Origin: Paraburkholderia domus
GTDB taxonomy: Bacteria > Pseudomonadota > Gammaproteobacteria > Burkholderiales > Burkholderiaceae
Assembly (NCBI RefSeq): GCF_905220705.1
Contig: NZ_CAJNAT010000017.1
Span: forward strand, 62,001 to 126,000
DNA length: 64,000 bases
Direction: 5' to 3'
Part shown: positions 45,705 to 55,000 of the stretch, in pieces
How positions within the stretch are numbered: the first letter of the stretch is position 1
How the letters are laid out: every line of letters begins with the position of its first letter
Made by a program: the position numbers and the translations under genes
The notes under the pieces: generated by a model
What the model saw: the letters and a program-made list of their open reading frames with translations, nothing else
Told to the model about the DNA's origin: nothing
Database searches by the model: none

Positions 45705-45765
45705 TGATTTTTCAAGATCACGCGCTCCCGAATTTGCCTATGGGACGACTTTAAGTCAATTTCCC

Positions 45766-45788
45766 GGACAACTTTGTGTCGTTTGACA
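45766..45788 (-). repeat. Right terminal inverted repeat and subterminal repeats
   Basis: The right TIR spans 45766-45788, reading GGACAACTTTGTGTCGTTTG and ending TTTGACA. Two further repeats of the form GGGACGACTTTA-(C/A)-GTCAAT are at 45661-45679 and 45742-45760. Spacing between the three is about 80 and 24 bp. Confidence 0.8.
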
Positions 45789-46528
45789 CCTGATAGACGC
45801 TGAAGCGCCACGCAAACCCTAACCGACCCGGGCGCCCGGGAAATTACGCCCAAATTCGATCGGCGACCTGCGGAAAGTAAGTCTTGAAGGCGTTGGCCGA
45901 ATAGTTATTCCCCACGCGTCACACCGTGCAAAGCCCGGCGACGTGGAAAGCTGGGCATAGCAGATCGCGCGCCGATCGCACGTCTGTCAGATCACGAGGC
46001 GGGCGACGCCGACCTTGCCACGCTACGTGCGCGTTCACCCGGCCATGAATTACTGCACCTACTAGGAAATCAACATTAGGCGACGATCCAGAATCGTGAA
46101 TGACGAATCGATAGGGCCGTCGGAGGTCGTATGGCCGGAGGTAGTCAGCCGTGTGCGACCGGCGCCCGCGCGCTGGAAAAATGGCGAATGCGCGGTTATG
46201 AAATTCAGAAAAAACCGCATTCCTGAAACGCATTGAATTCGTGTCTCGACGCCATTTGAAACGTCCGCATCCGCGAACCTTTCTCGGCCCGGTGACGCGG
46301 ATCCGTTACGCGCTCTCCGTGCATAAATTCGCTGAAATCTGCTTTGTGGCCGCTGATTCTTGGAGTAATCTCTTTCCGTTAGGAGCAGCTAAATTGTTGT
46401 GTGAAATGCCATTGCAATAGCCGTTTCAATTGACGGTCATGTCGGGGATCAGCAGTGGATGCCACCGCGTCCGCCGCAGGGCTCGTCGATCGACTGCCGT
46501 TGAAACCTCGACGACAGAGGCAGTGACA
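45789..46528. other. Intergenic stretch, nothing recognised
   Basis: About 740 bp between the transposon and the VOC gene. A minus frame at 45919-46233 lacks a ribosome binding site and domain. AT-rich patches near 46330-46440 probably hold the promoter of the VOC gene. Confidence 0.4.
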
Positions 46529-47053
46529 ATGCAGACCGACTCGCTATCCGAAGCTGAAAATTTACCCATGAACGTGCTGCACGATCTGGTGATAGAGATC
46601 GATCACGTGGCACTTGCAGTCGAAGATCTGGATTCGGCGCTACGTTGGCATTGCGGTGCACTTGGATTTCGCGAAGTCGAGCGTCGTGTCACCGCCAGCG
46701 ATCGAACGGGGATGCGTTCCGCCGTCCTCCAGGCTGGACGCTCCATTGTGGTGCTGGTCCAAGGCATCGGCGCGGATTCGCATATCAGCCGGTTCATCGC
46801 CCGACATGGTCAAGGTATCCAGCATATCGCGCTCGCCGTGTCGGACCTCGACGCCGCGATCGAGCGGTTGCGCATCCGTCACGTCCTCATCGACTCCGAC
46901 GTGATCGCCGGCGAAGGCATCCGTCAGGTTTTCGTGGGACGCGACCCATCCAGCGACGTGCGGTATGAATTGATCGAGCGGCGCGGCGGTTCGTTCAATG
47001 ATCGAACGGTGCGTCGCCTGTTTCTCGCCCTCGAGCGGGACGGCCTGTATTGA
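46529..47053 (+). CDS. VOC (glyoxalase/dioxygenase) family protein
   Basis: The product has 174 residues, from ATG 46529. Two beta-alpha-beta-beta-beta modules are present: EIDHVALAVEDLDSAL and GIQHIALAVSDLDAAI, with RYELIER near the end. The two His and the Glu form a metal-binding triad. The sequence resembles half of 4-hydroxyphenylpyruvate dioxygenase or methylmalonyl-CoA epimerase, but is too short to be a full hydroxymandelate synthase. It is convergent with the NRPS operon and may serve in tailoring, precursor supply or resistance. Confidence 0.8.
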   Translation: MQTDSLSEAENLPMNVLHDLVIEIDHVALAVEDLDSALRWHCGALGFREVERRVTASDRTGMRSAVLQAGRSIVVLVQGIGADSHISRFIARHGQGIQHIALAVSDLDAAIERLRIRHVLIDSDVIAGEGIRQVFVGRDPSSDVRYELIERRGGSFNDRTVRRLFLALERDGLY

Positions 47054-47227
47054 TCGCCCTCCCCTTTCTCTCCGGCACGAGACGCGGCGCAGCATGAACG
47101 GCCGGCAGCTGGCGGTTCATGCAGTTCGCATCGACGTCGGCCATTTGCGTGTTCGGCCCGACACCGCCGCTTCGGCGGACATACTCCCAAGCGCAGGCCA
47201 CGTTCGCGCTCGCCCGATCGATTGCCG

Positions 47228-48556
47228 TCACCGCCCAGCGCGGCGCCCGACCGCGTATTGCTCGAGCATGTTCTCGGCCACCTCGTCGCGATCGTAGCGT
47301 GCAAAAATCCGGCTGAACTCGAGCGCGCGCGCACGATACGAAGGGTTCTCGAGCAGGTCGCCCACGTGTTGCGCGATTCGTTCAGGCGTGCATCGCCGCA
47401 CATCTTCGGCAATGCCCACGCCGTGATACACAACTCTTGCGCCCAGCCCCGGCTGATCCGCCGATTGCGGCAGCACCAGTAACGGAATTCCGTAATGGAG
47501 CGCTTCCTTCACCGAGTTGGCGCCGCCATGCGTAATCGCGACGTCCGCGCGCGACAATGCGGCCATCTGCGGCACCCAAACGCGAATGTCGATGCCTAGG
47601 CCGTTCACGTTCGCAAGTCCGCGCAGCCATCGCGCGGTATCTTCGTCGCCGGTCGAGATGAGCCATCGCCAATCCGTTGCTAGGCGAGACGCTGCAAGCA
47701 CCTGACGGTACAGATCCCGCTTCATGTGCCCCTGCTGACGACCGACCGTGCCCAAGTGGCAATAGATCAGTGGTCCTGCCCCGGGTGGCGTTGCACACGC
47801 GTTCGTCCGGACTGGGTCCGTGTCGACGCACGGGCCGAGATACGCGATGCGAGCCGGCAGCGTGTTCACACGAGGAAAATCGAACTCGCGCGCGTGCAGC
47901 ACCAGTTCCGGCACCGATCGAAACGCGACATCGATCGGAAGCGGCCGCGTCACGTTCTCGGCGCGCAACGGAAATCCAGTATCGCTCGCGGCGGCAAGCA
48001 TCGCGCTACGATGCGACACGCCCGTTCGCCATTGCTGATAGACACAATCGGCGCGGTAGGCGGCATAGCGCGCCCGCGCGCCCCACCATTCGCACCGGAT
48101 CTTCCAGCGCTCGAACAGGGCGTCGTGAGGCACCGTCGCGCTTGTATACGGTGGAACCAACGGATCCGGACTCAACAGCGGCTTGGTGCTGAAACTAATT
48201 GCCGGGACGCCGAGCCGATGAAAGAGCGGATAAAACTCGAGAAGAAACGGCTGAAAAAGAAGCAGATCCGGTGCATGCCGCTCTATGACGCGCGTTGCGC
48301 CGCCGGCCGCGACACGCAGCCAGTCTTGCAGTGCCGCGAGCCTGCCGGCGCAGCGGGACGCATGCTCAACCGCCGCGCCCGGTCCATCCATCCACTCCTC
48401 GCGCTCGCAGGCGAATCCGGCATCGGCGATCGCCTGTGCGGATCGAGCACCGACGAACGCGACCGAATGCCCACGCCGTTGAAGCCGGCGTGCGACGCCG
48501 ATCGATGCATGCGTATGGCCGATGTGTTCGTCGGCGAGAAACAGAAATCGCTTCAT
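47228..48556 (-). CDS. GT1-family glycosyltransferase
   Basis: The product has 442 residues. The N-terminal acceptor domain starts KRFLFLADEHIGHTHAS. The C-terminal nucleotide-sugar domain has WVPQMAALSRADVAITHGGANS and GIPLLVLPQSADQ, the GT1/UDPGT signature. Such enzymes attach a sugar to small molecules such as antibiotics, as a tailoring or self-protection step. The start overlaps the PLP-enzyme stop (ATGA), so it is the last gene of the NRPS operon. Confidence 0.88.
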   Translation of the reverse strand: MKRFLFLADEHIGHTHASIGVARRLQRRGHSVAFVGARSAQAIADAGFACEREEWMDGPGAAVEHASRCAGRLAALQDWLRVAAGGATRVIERHAPDLLLFQPFLLEFYPLFHRLGVPAISFSTKPLLSPDPLVPPYTSATVPHDALFERWKIRCEWWGARARYAAYRADCVYQQWRTGVSHRSAMLAAASDTGFPLRAENVTRPLPIDVAFRSVPELVLHAREFDFPRVNTLPARIAYLGPCVDTDPVRTNACATPPGAGPLIYCHLGTVGRQQGHMKRDLYRQVLAASRLATDWRWLISTGDEDTARWLRGLANVNGLGIDIRVWVPQMAALSRADVAITHGGANSVKEALHYGIPLLVLPQSADQPGLGARVVYHGVGIAEDVRRCTPERIAQHVGDLLENPSYRARALEFSRIFARYDRDEVAENMLEQYAVGRRAGR

Positions 48557-49608
48557 CGACCATTTCCCGCCGTCTGCTGCTGGACCAACAAACGGTCGGC
48601 ATCGCCCTCGTCAATCGCTCGCTCCGATGGACGCCGGATACCGCCCGAAAGCCAGAGCAGCGCCCTGAAATCCTCGCGCTCACGCGACAGCATCACGGCG
48701 AGTGCCTTGCCCGTATAGGTTTCGTCCGGACGGATGCCGACCGCTCGCTCGAACCAGGACGCGGCCGCCGTCGCTTCGGGCACGGCTTCGCCGTAGCCGC
48801 CGCCAAAAAGCCCGTCGACCGGTTCGATCGTCGCAAGCACGGTCTCCGGCTGCGGAAGGCCGCCCGCGCACACGGTTCGCGCGCTCGCCAGCATCGCGTC
48901 GACCATCGGCGCGAACGCCTCACGTGTCGTGGGCGCCGCCGGCGACACCGCAACCGCCATCACGCGCATCGCGTCATGCCGCGCCTGGTTCCATACCGCC
49001 AGCCCCGTGGCAATGCCCGCCGCAAGCCTGCCGCTCGCACACGCGAGATAGACGCGTGACGGCCGGTTCGCGTCCGGTAACGCGTCGAGCCCGCGCGCCA
49101 GTTCCAATCCCGCTTCGACGTACGCGACACGTGCCTGAGGATGATCGCCGCCAAACGGAATGACCAGCACCGACAGCCCGCTCGAGCGCAGGCGCGCGAG
49201 TGCGCGTTGAGGTTCCGAGGTAGCCATTCGCAGCGATCCGCCATGCGTCATCAGCTCATAGCGGCAGCCGAACGCGAGCCCCGCCGAGATCGCGGCGCGG
49301 GCGCCGGGCGTATCCGCTTGCGGTTGCACCAGCGCATGACATTGGATTCCCCACGCGGTGCACGCGTACGCGGCCGATGCAACCAGCGACGAACCGGCCG
49401 ATGCGAGAAACAGCAGCGCATCGTGACCTTCAGCCCGGATCACGGGATGCAGCGCCGAAAGAAAACGCATCTTGGAGCAACCGACCCACGGCGCGAGCAG
49501 ATCATCGCGCTTCAGATAGAACTCGAAACCCGGCCCTGAAGCCGTCACCAGCGGAGTCGGTGCCGCGATCAGCGAGTCGGCCCGCGACATTCGAGGATTC
49601 TGTGCCAT
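48553..49608 (-). CDS. PLP enzyme of the ACC-deaminase/D-cysteine desulfhydrase family
   Basis: The product has 351 residues from ATG 49608 (a GTG at 49611 is adjacent). YLKRDDLL and GCSKMRFL hold the PLP lysine in the pattern of ACC deaminases (normally G-G-N-K-x-R). SAGSSLVASAAYACT and FGGDHPQ, ACASGRLAAG and SGGIRRP complete the fold type II core. Besides deaminases and desulfhydrases this family includes NocJ, the epimerase of nocardicin biosynthesis. In an NRPS cluster, epimerisation of a product side chain is plausible. Confidence 0.82.
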   Translation of the reverse strand: MAQNPRMSRADSLIAAPTPLVTASGPGFEFYLKRDDLLAPWVGCSKMRFLSALHPVIRAEGHDALLFLASAGSSLVASAAYACTAWGIQCHALVQPQADTPGARAAISAGLAFGCRYELMTHGGSLRMATSEPQRALARLRSSGLSVLVIPFGGDHPQARVAYVEAGLELARGLDALPDANRPSRVYLACASGRLAAGIATGLAVWNQARHDAMRVMAVAVSPAAPTTREAFAPMVDAMLASARTVCAGGLPQPETVLATIEPVDGLFGGGYGEAVPEATAAASWFERAVGIRPDETYTGKALAVMLSREREDFRALLWLSGGIRRPSERAIDEGDADRLLVQQQTAGNGR

Positions 49609-49614
49609 CACCGG

Positions 49615-49821
49615 TCACAGCGACGGGCCGCTCCAATTCCGCTCGATCCAATCGAGACACGCGTGACGACTGCCCTCGACGCCCAATCCTTCCCATCCGT
49701 CCGGCAATGCCTTGATGCTCGGCCAGATCGAATGATCGCCTCGCCCGTTGCGCACCACGCGCCAGTGTTCGAACGGATCGTCGTCTTCGCGGTCGTCCTG
49801 CTTCGGCTCTTCGGGTTCCAT
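49615..49821 (-). CDS. MbtH-like protein
   Basis: The product has 68 residues and starts at ATG 49821 behind a strong AGGAGG. The core NGRGDHSIWP, PDGWEGLG, GSRHACLDWIERNW is the MbtH signature. These proteins bind NRPS adenylation domains and are needed for their solubility or activity. The acidic N-terminal stretch is somewhat longer than usual. Confidence 0.93.
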   Translation of the reverse strand: MEPEEPKQDDREDDDPFEHWRVVRNGRGDHSIWPSIKALPDGWEGLGVEGSRHACLDWIERNWSGPSL

Positions 49822-49870
49822 GCTGCCTCCTGCCTCTATTGGGGGTGATCGTCGATCCGCCATGAGCGCC

Positions 49871-51136
49871 TCAACCCGGCGATGGCGACGCCCGCATCTC
49901 CGGCCGCGTCGCTTCGCAACGACGGGCGATGAATCGGGACAACCGGGCGACACCGGCATCGATCGATGCTGGCGACACGTTGCTGAATGCGAGTCTCATC
50001 TGGTTGCACCCGCGACCCATCGTTGAAAACAATTGCATCGGCATCGCCAGTACACCGTCGTCGCGTGCACAGTCGAGAAATCCTTCGGTGTCGAATACGA
50101 ACGGGAGATCGACGGTCAGAAAGAAACCGCCTTCGGGCTTGCGCCATGCGATGCCGCTCGCACGCAGCGGAGCCAGCTCGCGCTCCAGCGCCTCGCACAT
50201 GTGCTCGCAATTGCGCCTGACTTCATCGACGCGCGGCGCAACCCAATGCTCCAGTCGATAGTCCTGCTGCATCAGCAAACCCGCCAGCATGCCTTGCGTG
50301 ATCGGCGAGGTTGCGACGGAGAGATAACTCTTGATCCATGAAAATCGGTCGGCAAGCGTCACGGCCTGTGCATCCTGCCGGTCCGCGAACATCACGGCGA
50401 CGCGCAATCCGGGAAGCACCGTCTTCGCGAACGACTCCACATACACGACATGGCCGTCGCGATCGAGCGACTTGATCGTCGGCAGCGCGGTACCACTGAA
50501 CCGGTAGTAGCGGTAAGCCGCATCTTCGATGATCGTGAATTCATATGTCGACGCGAGCGCAAGCAACCGCTCGCGGTCTGCGAGCGACATCACCTGTGCG
50601 CCGGGATTCGAAAAATCCGGAATGACATAGACGCAGGCGACCGGCGGTCCGCCCGCCACAAGACGCTCATGCAGCCGGTCGATGAAGCTGCCGTCGTCCG
50701 GTGCGCACTCGAGCGCGATGCCCAGCACACGCGCCGCCCCGGAAAAACCGATGTAGCACGGATCGGACGTGAACGCGACGCCATCGCGACCCACGAGCCC
50801 GGCGAGGCATATCGCGAATGCTTCCTGCGCACCGTTGGTCACCGCACAGGCGTGCGCAGTAGCCATCGGAAGTCCGCTGCGGCGCAGGTATTCGGCCGCC
50901 GTCTCGCGGACCGTGCCGCTGGTGTCGCTGTACTGGCCGGCATCGGTCCATCGTATCGCTTCGTCGTCCGGCGATTTCGCCGTGCGCTCGATGAAATGCG
51001 CGAGCCATGCGCCCGTGTGCCGGGCGCTCACGTGCGCCTGCGGCGGACGTCCGGCCAAAAACGAAATCGCCTCCGGATATCGTCGGGCCGCCTCGTTCAG
51101 CAGGTTCATCGTTTGGTCGCCTTGCGTGCTCATCAT
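49871..51136 (-). CDS. Fold type I aminotransferase (2-aminoadipate/HpgT-like)
   Basis: The product has 421 residues from ATG 51136 (GGGAG upstream; overlaps the previous stop as ATGA). The PLP lysine is in VESFAKTVLPGLR, the Asp/Asn core in VYVIPDFSNPGAQ and TIIEDAAYRYYRF. The N-terminus MNLLNEAARRYPEAISFLAGRPP resembles HpgT-type transaminases, which make 4-hydroxy- or 3,5-dihydroxyphenylglycine. No DNA-binding domain is present. It probably supplies an unusual amino acid to the NRPS. Confidence 0.82.
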   Translation of the reverse strand: MMSTQGDQTMNLLNEAARRYPEAISFLAGRPPQAHVSARHTGAWLAHFIERTAKSPDDEAIRWTDAGQYSDTSGTVRETAAEYLRRSGLPMATAHACAVTNGAQEAFAICLAGLVGRDGVAFTSDPCYIGFSGAARVLGIALECAPDDGSFIDRLHERLVAGGPPVACVYVIPDFSNPGAQVMSLADRERLLALASTYEFTIIEDAAYRYYRFSGTALPTIKSLDRDGHVVYVESFAKTVLPGLRVAVMFADRQDAQAVTLADRFSWIKSYLSVATSPITQGMLAGLLMQQDYRLEHWVAPRVDEVRRNCEHMCEALERELAPLRASGIAWRKPEGGFFLTVDLPFVFDTEGFLDCARDDGVLAMPMQLFSTMGRGCNQMRLAFSNVSPASIDAGVARLSRFIARRCEATRPEMRASPSPG

Positions 51137-52050
51137 CGTGCTCCCGACCGCTTGCGTAACACGTAGTACTCGAACAGCGCATCGCGCGAAGGCGTTGCCG
51201 CGAGTCGCGACAGCACGTCGTAGCCCCGCATCTCGAAGAAAGCGGCGGGCAACTGCACCGGCGTGTGCCCGAAGACCAGACAAATTCCGCCAGCACGCAG
51301 CGTTTCGCTTGCCGAATCGAACAGCGTCGCGGCCTGCGCGAACGTGACGACGTCGACGTTCAGATGTCTCAGCACGAGCAGATCGACCGTACGCGGCATT
51401 CGCGCCGGCGTAATGCTGTCGCCGACGTGCACCTCGTCCAGGCGCGTGCGCGCCAACGCGGCCATGCCGGCGTTGCGATCCTGACCGATCGTGTGTGTCG
51501 CCGGAAAGTGCGCTTTCACATGGGCGAGGAACGCACCGGTCGAACAGGCCGGATCATAGGCCACGCCCGAATGCCAGCCCAGTTCACGCAGCGTATTCAC
51601 CGACGCCGCGCGAAAATGAATCTCGTCGCGATCGAGCGCCGCACAGAATTCAGGGGCCGGATTCCAGTCGGCATCGCTGGATACCGGTTCCACACCCGGC
51701 GACACGATGCGTGCGAACGGATAACTCAACGATGCATCCGGATCATGCACGGCATTCTCGACCAACTCGCTTGCGAACGCCACACTGACGGGCCGGTAGT
51801 AGACGGTCACGCCGTCCGCCGTTACGCGCGTGCCGGCGATGCGTCCACGAATCATCGGCGCATCGATCAGGCAGCATTTTCGGCGCTCATCGGGTTGCAT
51901 CGGATCGCAGCAAACCTCGGCCTTCACGCCGACCAGTCGCTCTCCCCGCGTTCGCAGCTCGAATATGTCGAAGGGTTTCGCGTCGAACGCAACCGTGAAC
52001 GTACGCACCGAACACTCGATATCTGGGGCGATCCGTGTCATCGCATTCAC
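51133..52050 (-). CDS. Class I SAM-dependent transferase
   Basis: The product has 305 residues. A less familiar N-terminal half (about 155 residues) precedes a Rossmann SAM domain with YDPACSTGAFLAHV as motif I, then GQDRNAGM, VHVGDSIT and VDLLVLRHLN. GTG at 52050 overlaps the NRPS stop by 4 bp; ATG at 52041 is possible. It could be a methyltransferase or, by analogy with Nat of the nocardicin pathway, a 3-amino-3-carboxypropyl transferase; sequence alone does not decide. Confidence 0.78.
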   Translation of the reverse strand: MNAMTRIAPDIECSVRTFTVAFDAKPFDIFELRTRGERLVGVKAEVCCDPMQPDERRKCCLIDAPMIRGRIAGTRVTADGVTVYYRPVSVAFASELVENAVHDPDASLSYPFARIVSPGVEPVSSDADWNPAPEFCAALDRDEIHFRAASVNTLRELGWHSGVAYDPACSTGAFLAHVKAHFPATHTIGQDRNAGMAALARTRLDEVHVGDSITPARMPRTVDLLVLRHLNVDVVTFAQAATLFDSASETLRAGGICLVFGHTPVQLPAAFFEMRGYDVLSRLAATPSRDALFEYYVLRKRSGAR

Positions 52051-55000
52051 CGCCAGTCAGTCCGCTCGTCGAGCGCCGACGCGATTGCGATCGCGGTCGT
52101 CGCCAGATGGCGGCCAAATAGTTGATTATGATCGCCCGCCACCGGACAAACACGCAGCTTGGGCCAGCGTTGCCCCGACCAGCCATTGCAGGGTCCCAAC
52201 TCGGGCACTCGGCCGTCCTGCGCCTGAAGCAGCACGACGTTGCCGTCGAATGCGGGAGGTGTCGCGGACAGCGACAGATACGTATTGTGCGCAATCTCCT
52301 TCCGCAGACTTTGCGCGAGTTCCACATCGGTTTCGATTTCCGGCATGCGCCGGTATGTGTCGCCGGGATCGCAGCCACACAGGTTGTAGCTGTCGATCAT
52401 CACGACCTTCGTCGCGTCGCCGCCGTGCGCGCGCATCTGCCGCGCCATTTCGAGCGCGACGACGCCGCCGAAGGACCAGCCGCCGAGCGCGACTGGCACG
52501 TCATCGGCTATCCCGCGCACCCACTCGACGTAAAGCTGCGCCATCTCCGTCAACGTCGAAAATTTCGCGTCGGCAAACTGCCTCGGATTGTTGAATGCGA
52601 CGATGCGCCGGTTCGGAATCCATCGATCGATTCCGCGATAACAGAGGCTCAACCCCTCTACCGGATGGATCAGGAAGAGCGGCTCTCGCGAAGCCGCATC
52701 GGGCATCGCGACATCGATGATGTGGTCGCGGCCGGAACCTTCGTACGGTGCGAGCATCGCTTCGGCCATTGTCGCGATCGAAGGAAACTTGAAGACGTGG
52801 CTGACCTCGACATGCGTGTTGGCAGGCAGACGCTGGCGAATCGCGAGCACCAGCTTCATCGCCGCGAGCGAATGGCCACCTGCCTCGAAGAAGCTTTCGT
52901 CACGGCTCCGGGGCGGGCGGCCGAGCACGTCATGCCAGGCTTGTGCGATGCCGGCTTCGAGCGAGTTGGACGACACATTTGCCTGCGGCGTCTCATCGAG
53001 CACAGACCGCGTTCCCGCGTCCAACAACGGCATCGCCACCGGCTCGTGGAATCTCAACAGCGCTTGCCGATCGAGCTTGCGGTTCGCGTTGATCGGCAGC
53101 GCGCCGTGGATCGTGACGGGCAGCCTCAGGCCGTAAGGCAACGCGGTGGCCGACCAGGCGCGAATCGCGTCCCCGTTCGCGCCGAGCGCATCGTCGCGCA
53201 GGCTGACGTGCAGGTGCAGCGAAGAGCGAGACGGTCCGGCGAGCACGACTGCCGCCTCTCTGATCGCAGGATGCCGCCGGAACAGATGCTCGATCATGTC
53301 GAGGTCGATTCGCCTGCCGTTCAGTTTGACCTGACGATCGGCCCTGCCGCGAAACTCCAGCTGACCGTCGAGCCGCCGAATGGCCCGATCGCCGCTCCGG
53401 TACATGACGGCGCCTGCCGGTCCCCACGGATCGGGCAATCGCGCAAGCGCGGTGGCTTTCGGGTTGCCCACATAACCTTCGAACAGCCCGTCTCCAGCGA
53501 TATAGAGTTCGCCTTCGACACCATCGGCAACGGGACGAAGCCAGTCGTCGAGCACATGAAGGAGCGCGCCGCCGCTTGCGCGTCCCAGCGGCACGCGAGC
53601 GTGTTCTGCGTCGCCAGGCTCGCAGCGCCTGTCCGTCACGCTCACCGATGCCTCCGTGGGGCCGTAGCCTTGCCATAGCGACGCCATCAGGCCCGCCGAA
53701 AAGAAGCGGCGCAATGTGTTCGGCGACAGCGTTTCGCCACCGGTTATCACGCATCGCAAGCTCGCGAGTGCCGACGGATCGGCGACCTGTAGCAGCAGAT
53801 CGAGCAGCGAAGGAATCAGGTGCAATACACCGATACGATGTCGCTCGATCGCGCGCGAAAGCCGCAGCGGATCGGCCGTTTCGGCATCGTTCGCCACCAC
53901 TACCGTGCCACCGGACGTCAACGGGTAGAAGAACTCCCACAGACCGATGTCGAAGCCGGGCGCGGCATTCGCGAGAAGAACGGGCCGCTCGCCGTGATCG
54001 CCGCTATAAAGCGCCGCTGTCGTGCGGATCCGTGCGACGAGTCCTCGCTCGATGCACGACACCGCCTTGGGCATGCCTGTACTGCCGGAAGTGAACAGCA
54101 TGAATCGTCCGCAGTCTGCGGCCGGTGCCGGCGGCGCATCGTCACCATCGTCGAGCGAAGGCCAGTCCAGTACCGACACACCGGGCAGATCGGCACGGTC
54201 TTCGGCCTGCGAACCGTGGTCGATCGTCGTGGAGATATGTCTCGCGCCGGCGGTCATCGCGCAACTGCGGATCAATGCGCGCGGGTGAGCAGGATTGAGC
54301 ACCGCAGGCGTCGCCCCGATGCGCCAGATCGCAAGCAGCGCCGCGACGAGCTGTCGGCTGCGCCTCATCTGCAACAGCACGACATCGCCTGCACATACGC
54401 CCGCGCGGCGCCAGCTCCTGGCCACGTGACGGATCGTTCGCTCCAGATCGGCGTAGGTCCATTCGCGTTCGTCGTCCACGATCGCGATGCGCTGCGGGGT
54501 CAGGCATCCGTGCTCGGCAATCAGCCTGTCGAGCGAGGCCGCCGGCTCTAGCGGCGAGCGCACCTGGTCGCGCGCAGTCGCCGACACGATCGTGACCGGC
54601 GAAGCCGCCGCCGCGCGCGCGGGCAACGTCGCAAGCGGCGCCTGCGGCGTGTCGACGAATGCAGCAAGCAATGCGCGGTAGTGCGCGATGAACGCGCCGA
54701 TCTCGGCATCGTCGAAGTGCGCTGTGTCGTAGTTGAAATGCAACTCGAGTTCGCGCCCGGGAAGCACAATCAGCCCGAACGGATATTCCGTTTTCTCGTC
54801 GCACTGTCGATCGATGATCCGCAGGCCACAGATGTCGCCGTGAGGCAGATTGTCCTCGGGATAGTTTTCGAAAGCGATCAGGCTGTCGAACAGACGATCC
54901 TCGCCACGCTTGCGTCCGCGCCATTGCCCGACGATTTCCGACAGCGGGACATGAGCATGCAGTGCCGCTTCCGCGAGTGCCTTCTGGGTCTGTCGAAGCA

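Larger units (their letters stand above)
40607..45788 (+). mobile_element. Tn7-like transposon (TnsA-like, TnsB, TnsC, TniQ)
   Basis: The element is bounded by 23-bp terminal inverted repeats beginning TGTCAAATGACACAAAGTCG, with two mismatches between the ends. Subterminal repeats related to the TIR occur at both ends. Four genes in one direction fill it and there is no cargo beyond them. The 5 bp flanking each side (GCTAC and CCTGA) do not match, so no target-site duplication is seen; the element may have recombined since insertion or has shifted ends. All four genes are open, so it may be active or only recently silent. Confidence 0.88.

Noticed and set aside
40602..45793. Target-site duplication around the transposon
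   Set aside because: The five bases on either side of the inverted repeats do not match, and shifting the ends by a few bases does not produce a match.
45919..46233. Minus-strand frame of 104 codons right of the transposon
   Set aside because: It has no ribosome binding site, no domain and an unusual composition; it is probably chance.
46529..47053. Calling the VOC protein a hydroxymandelate synthase
   Set aside because: It is about half the length of HmaS/HPPD proteins and lacks the second half of the barrel. It could only be a relative with a different activity.
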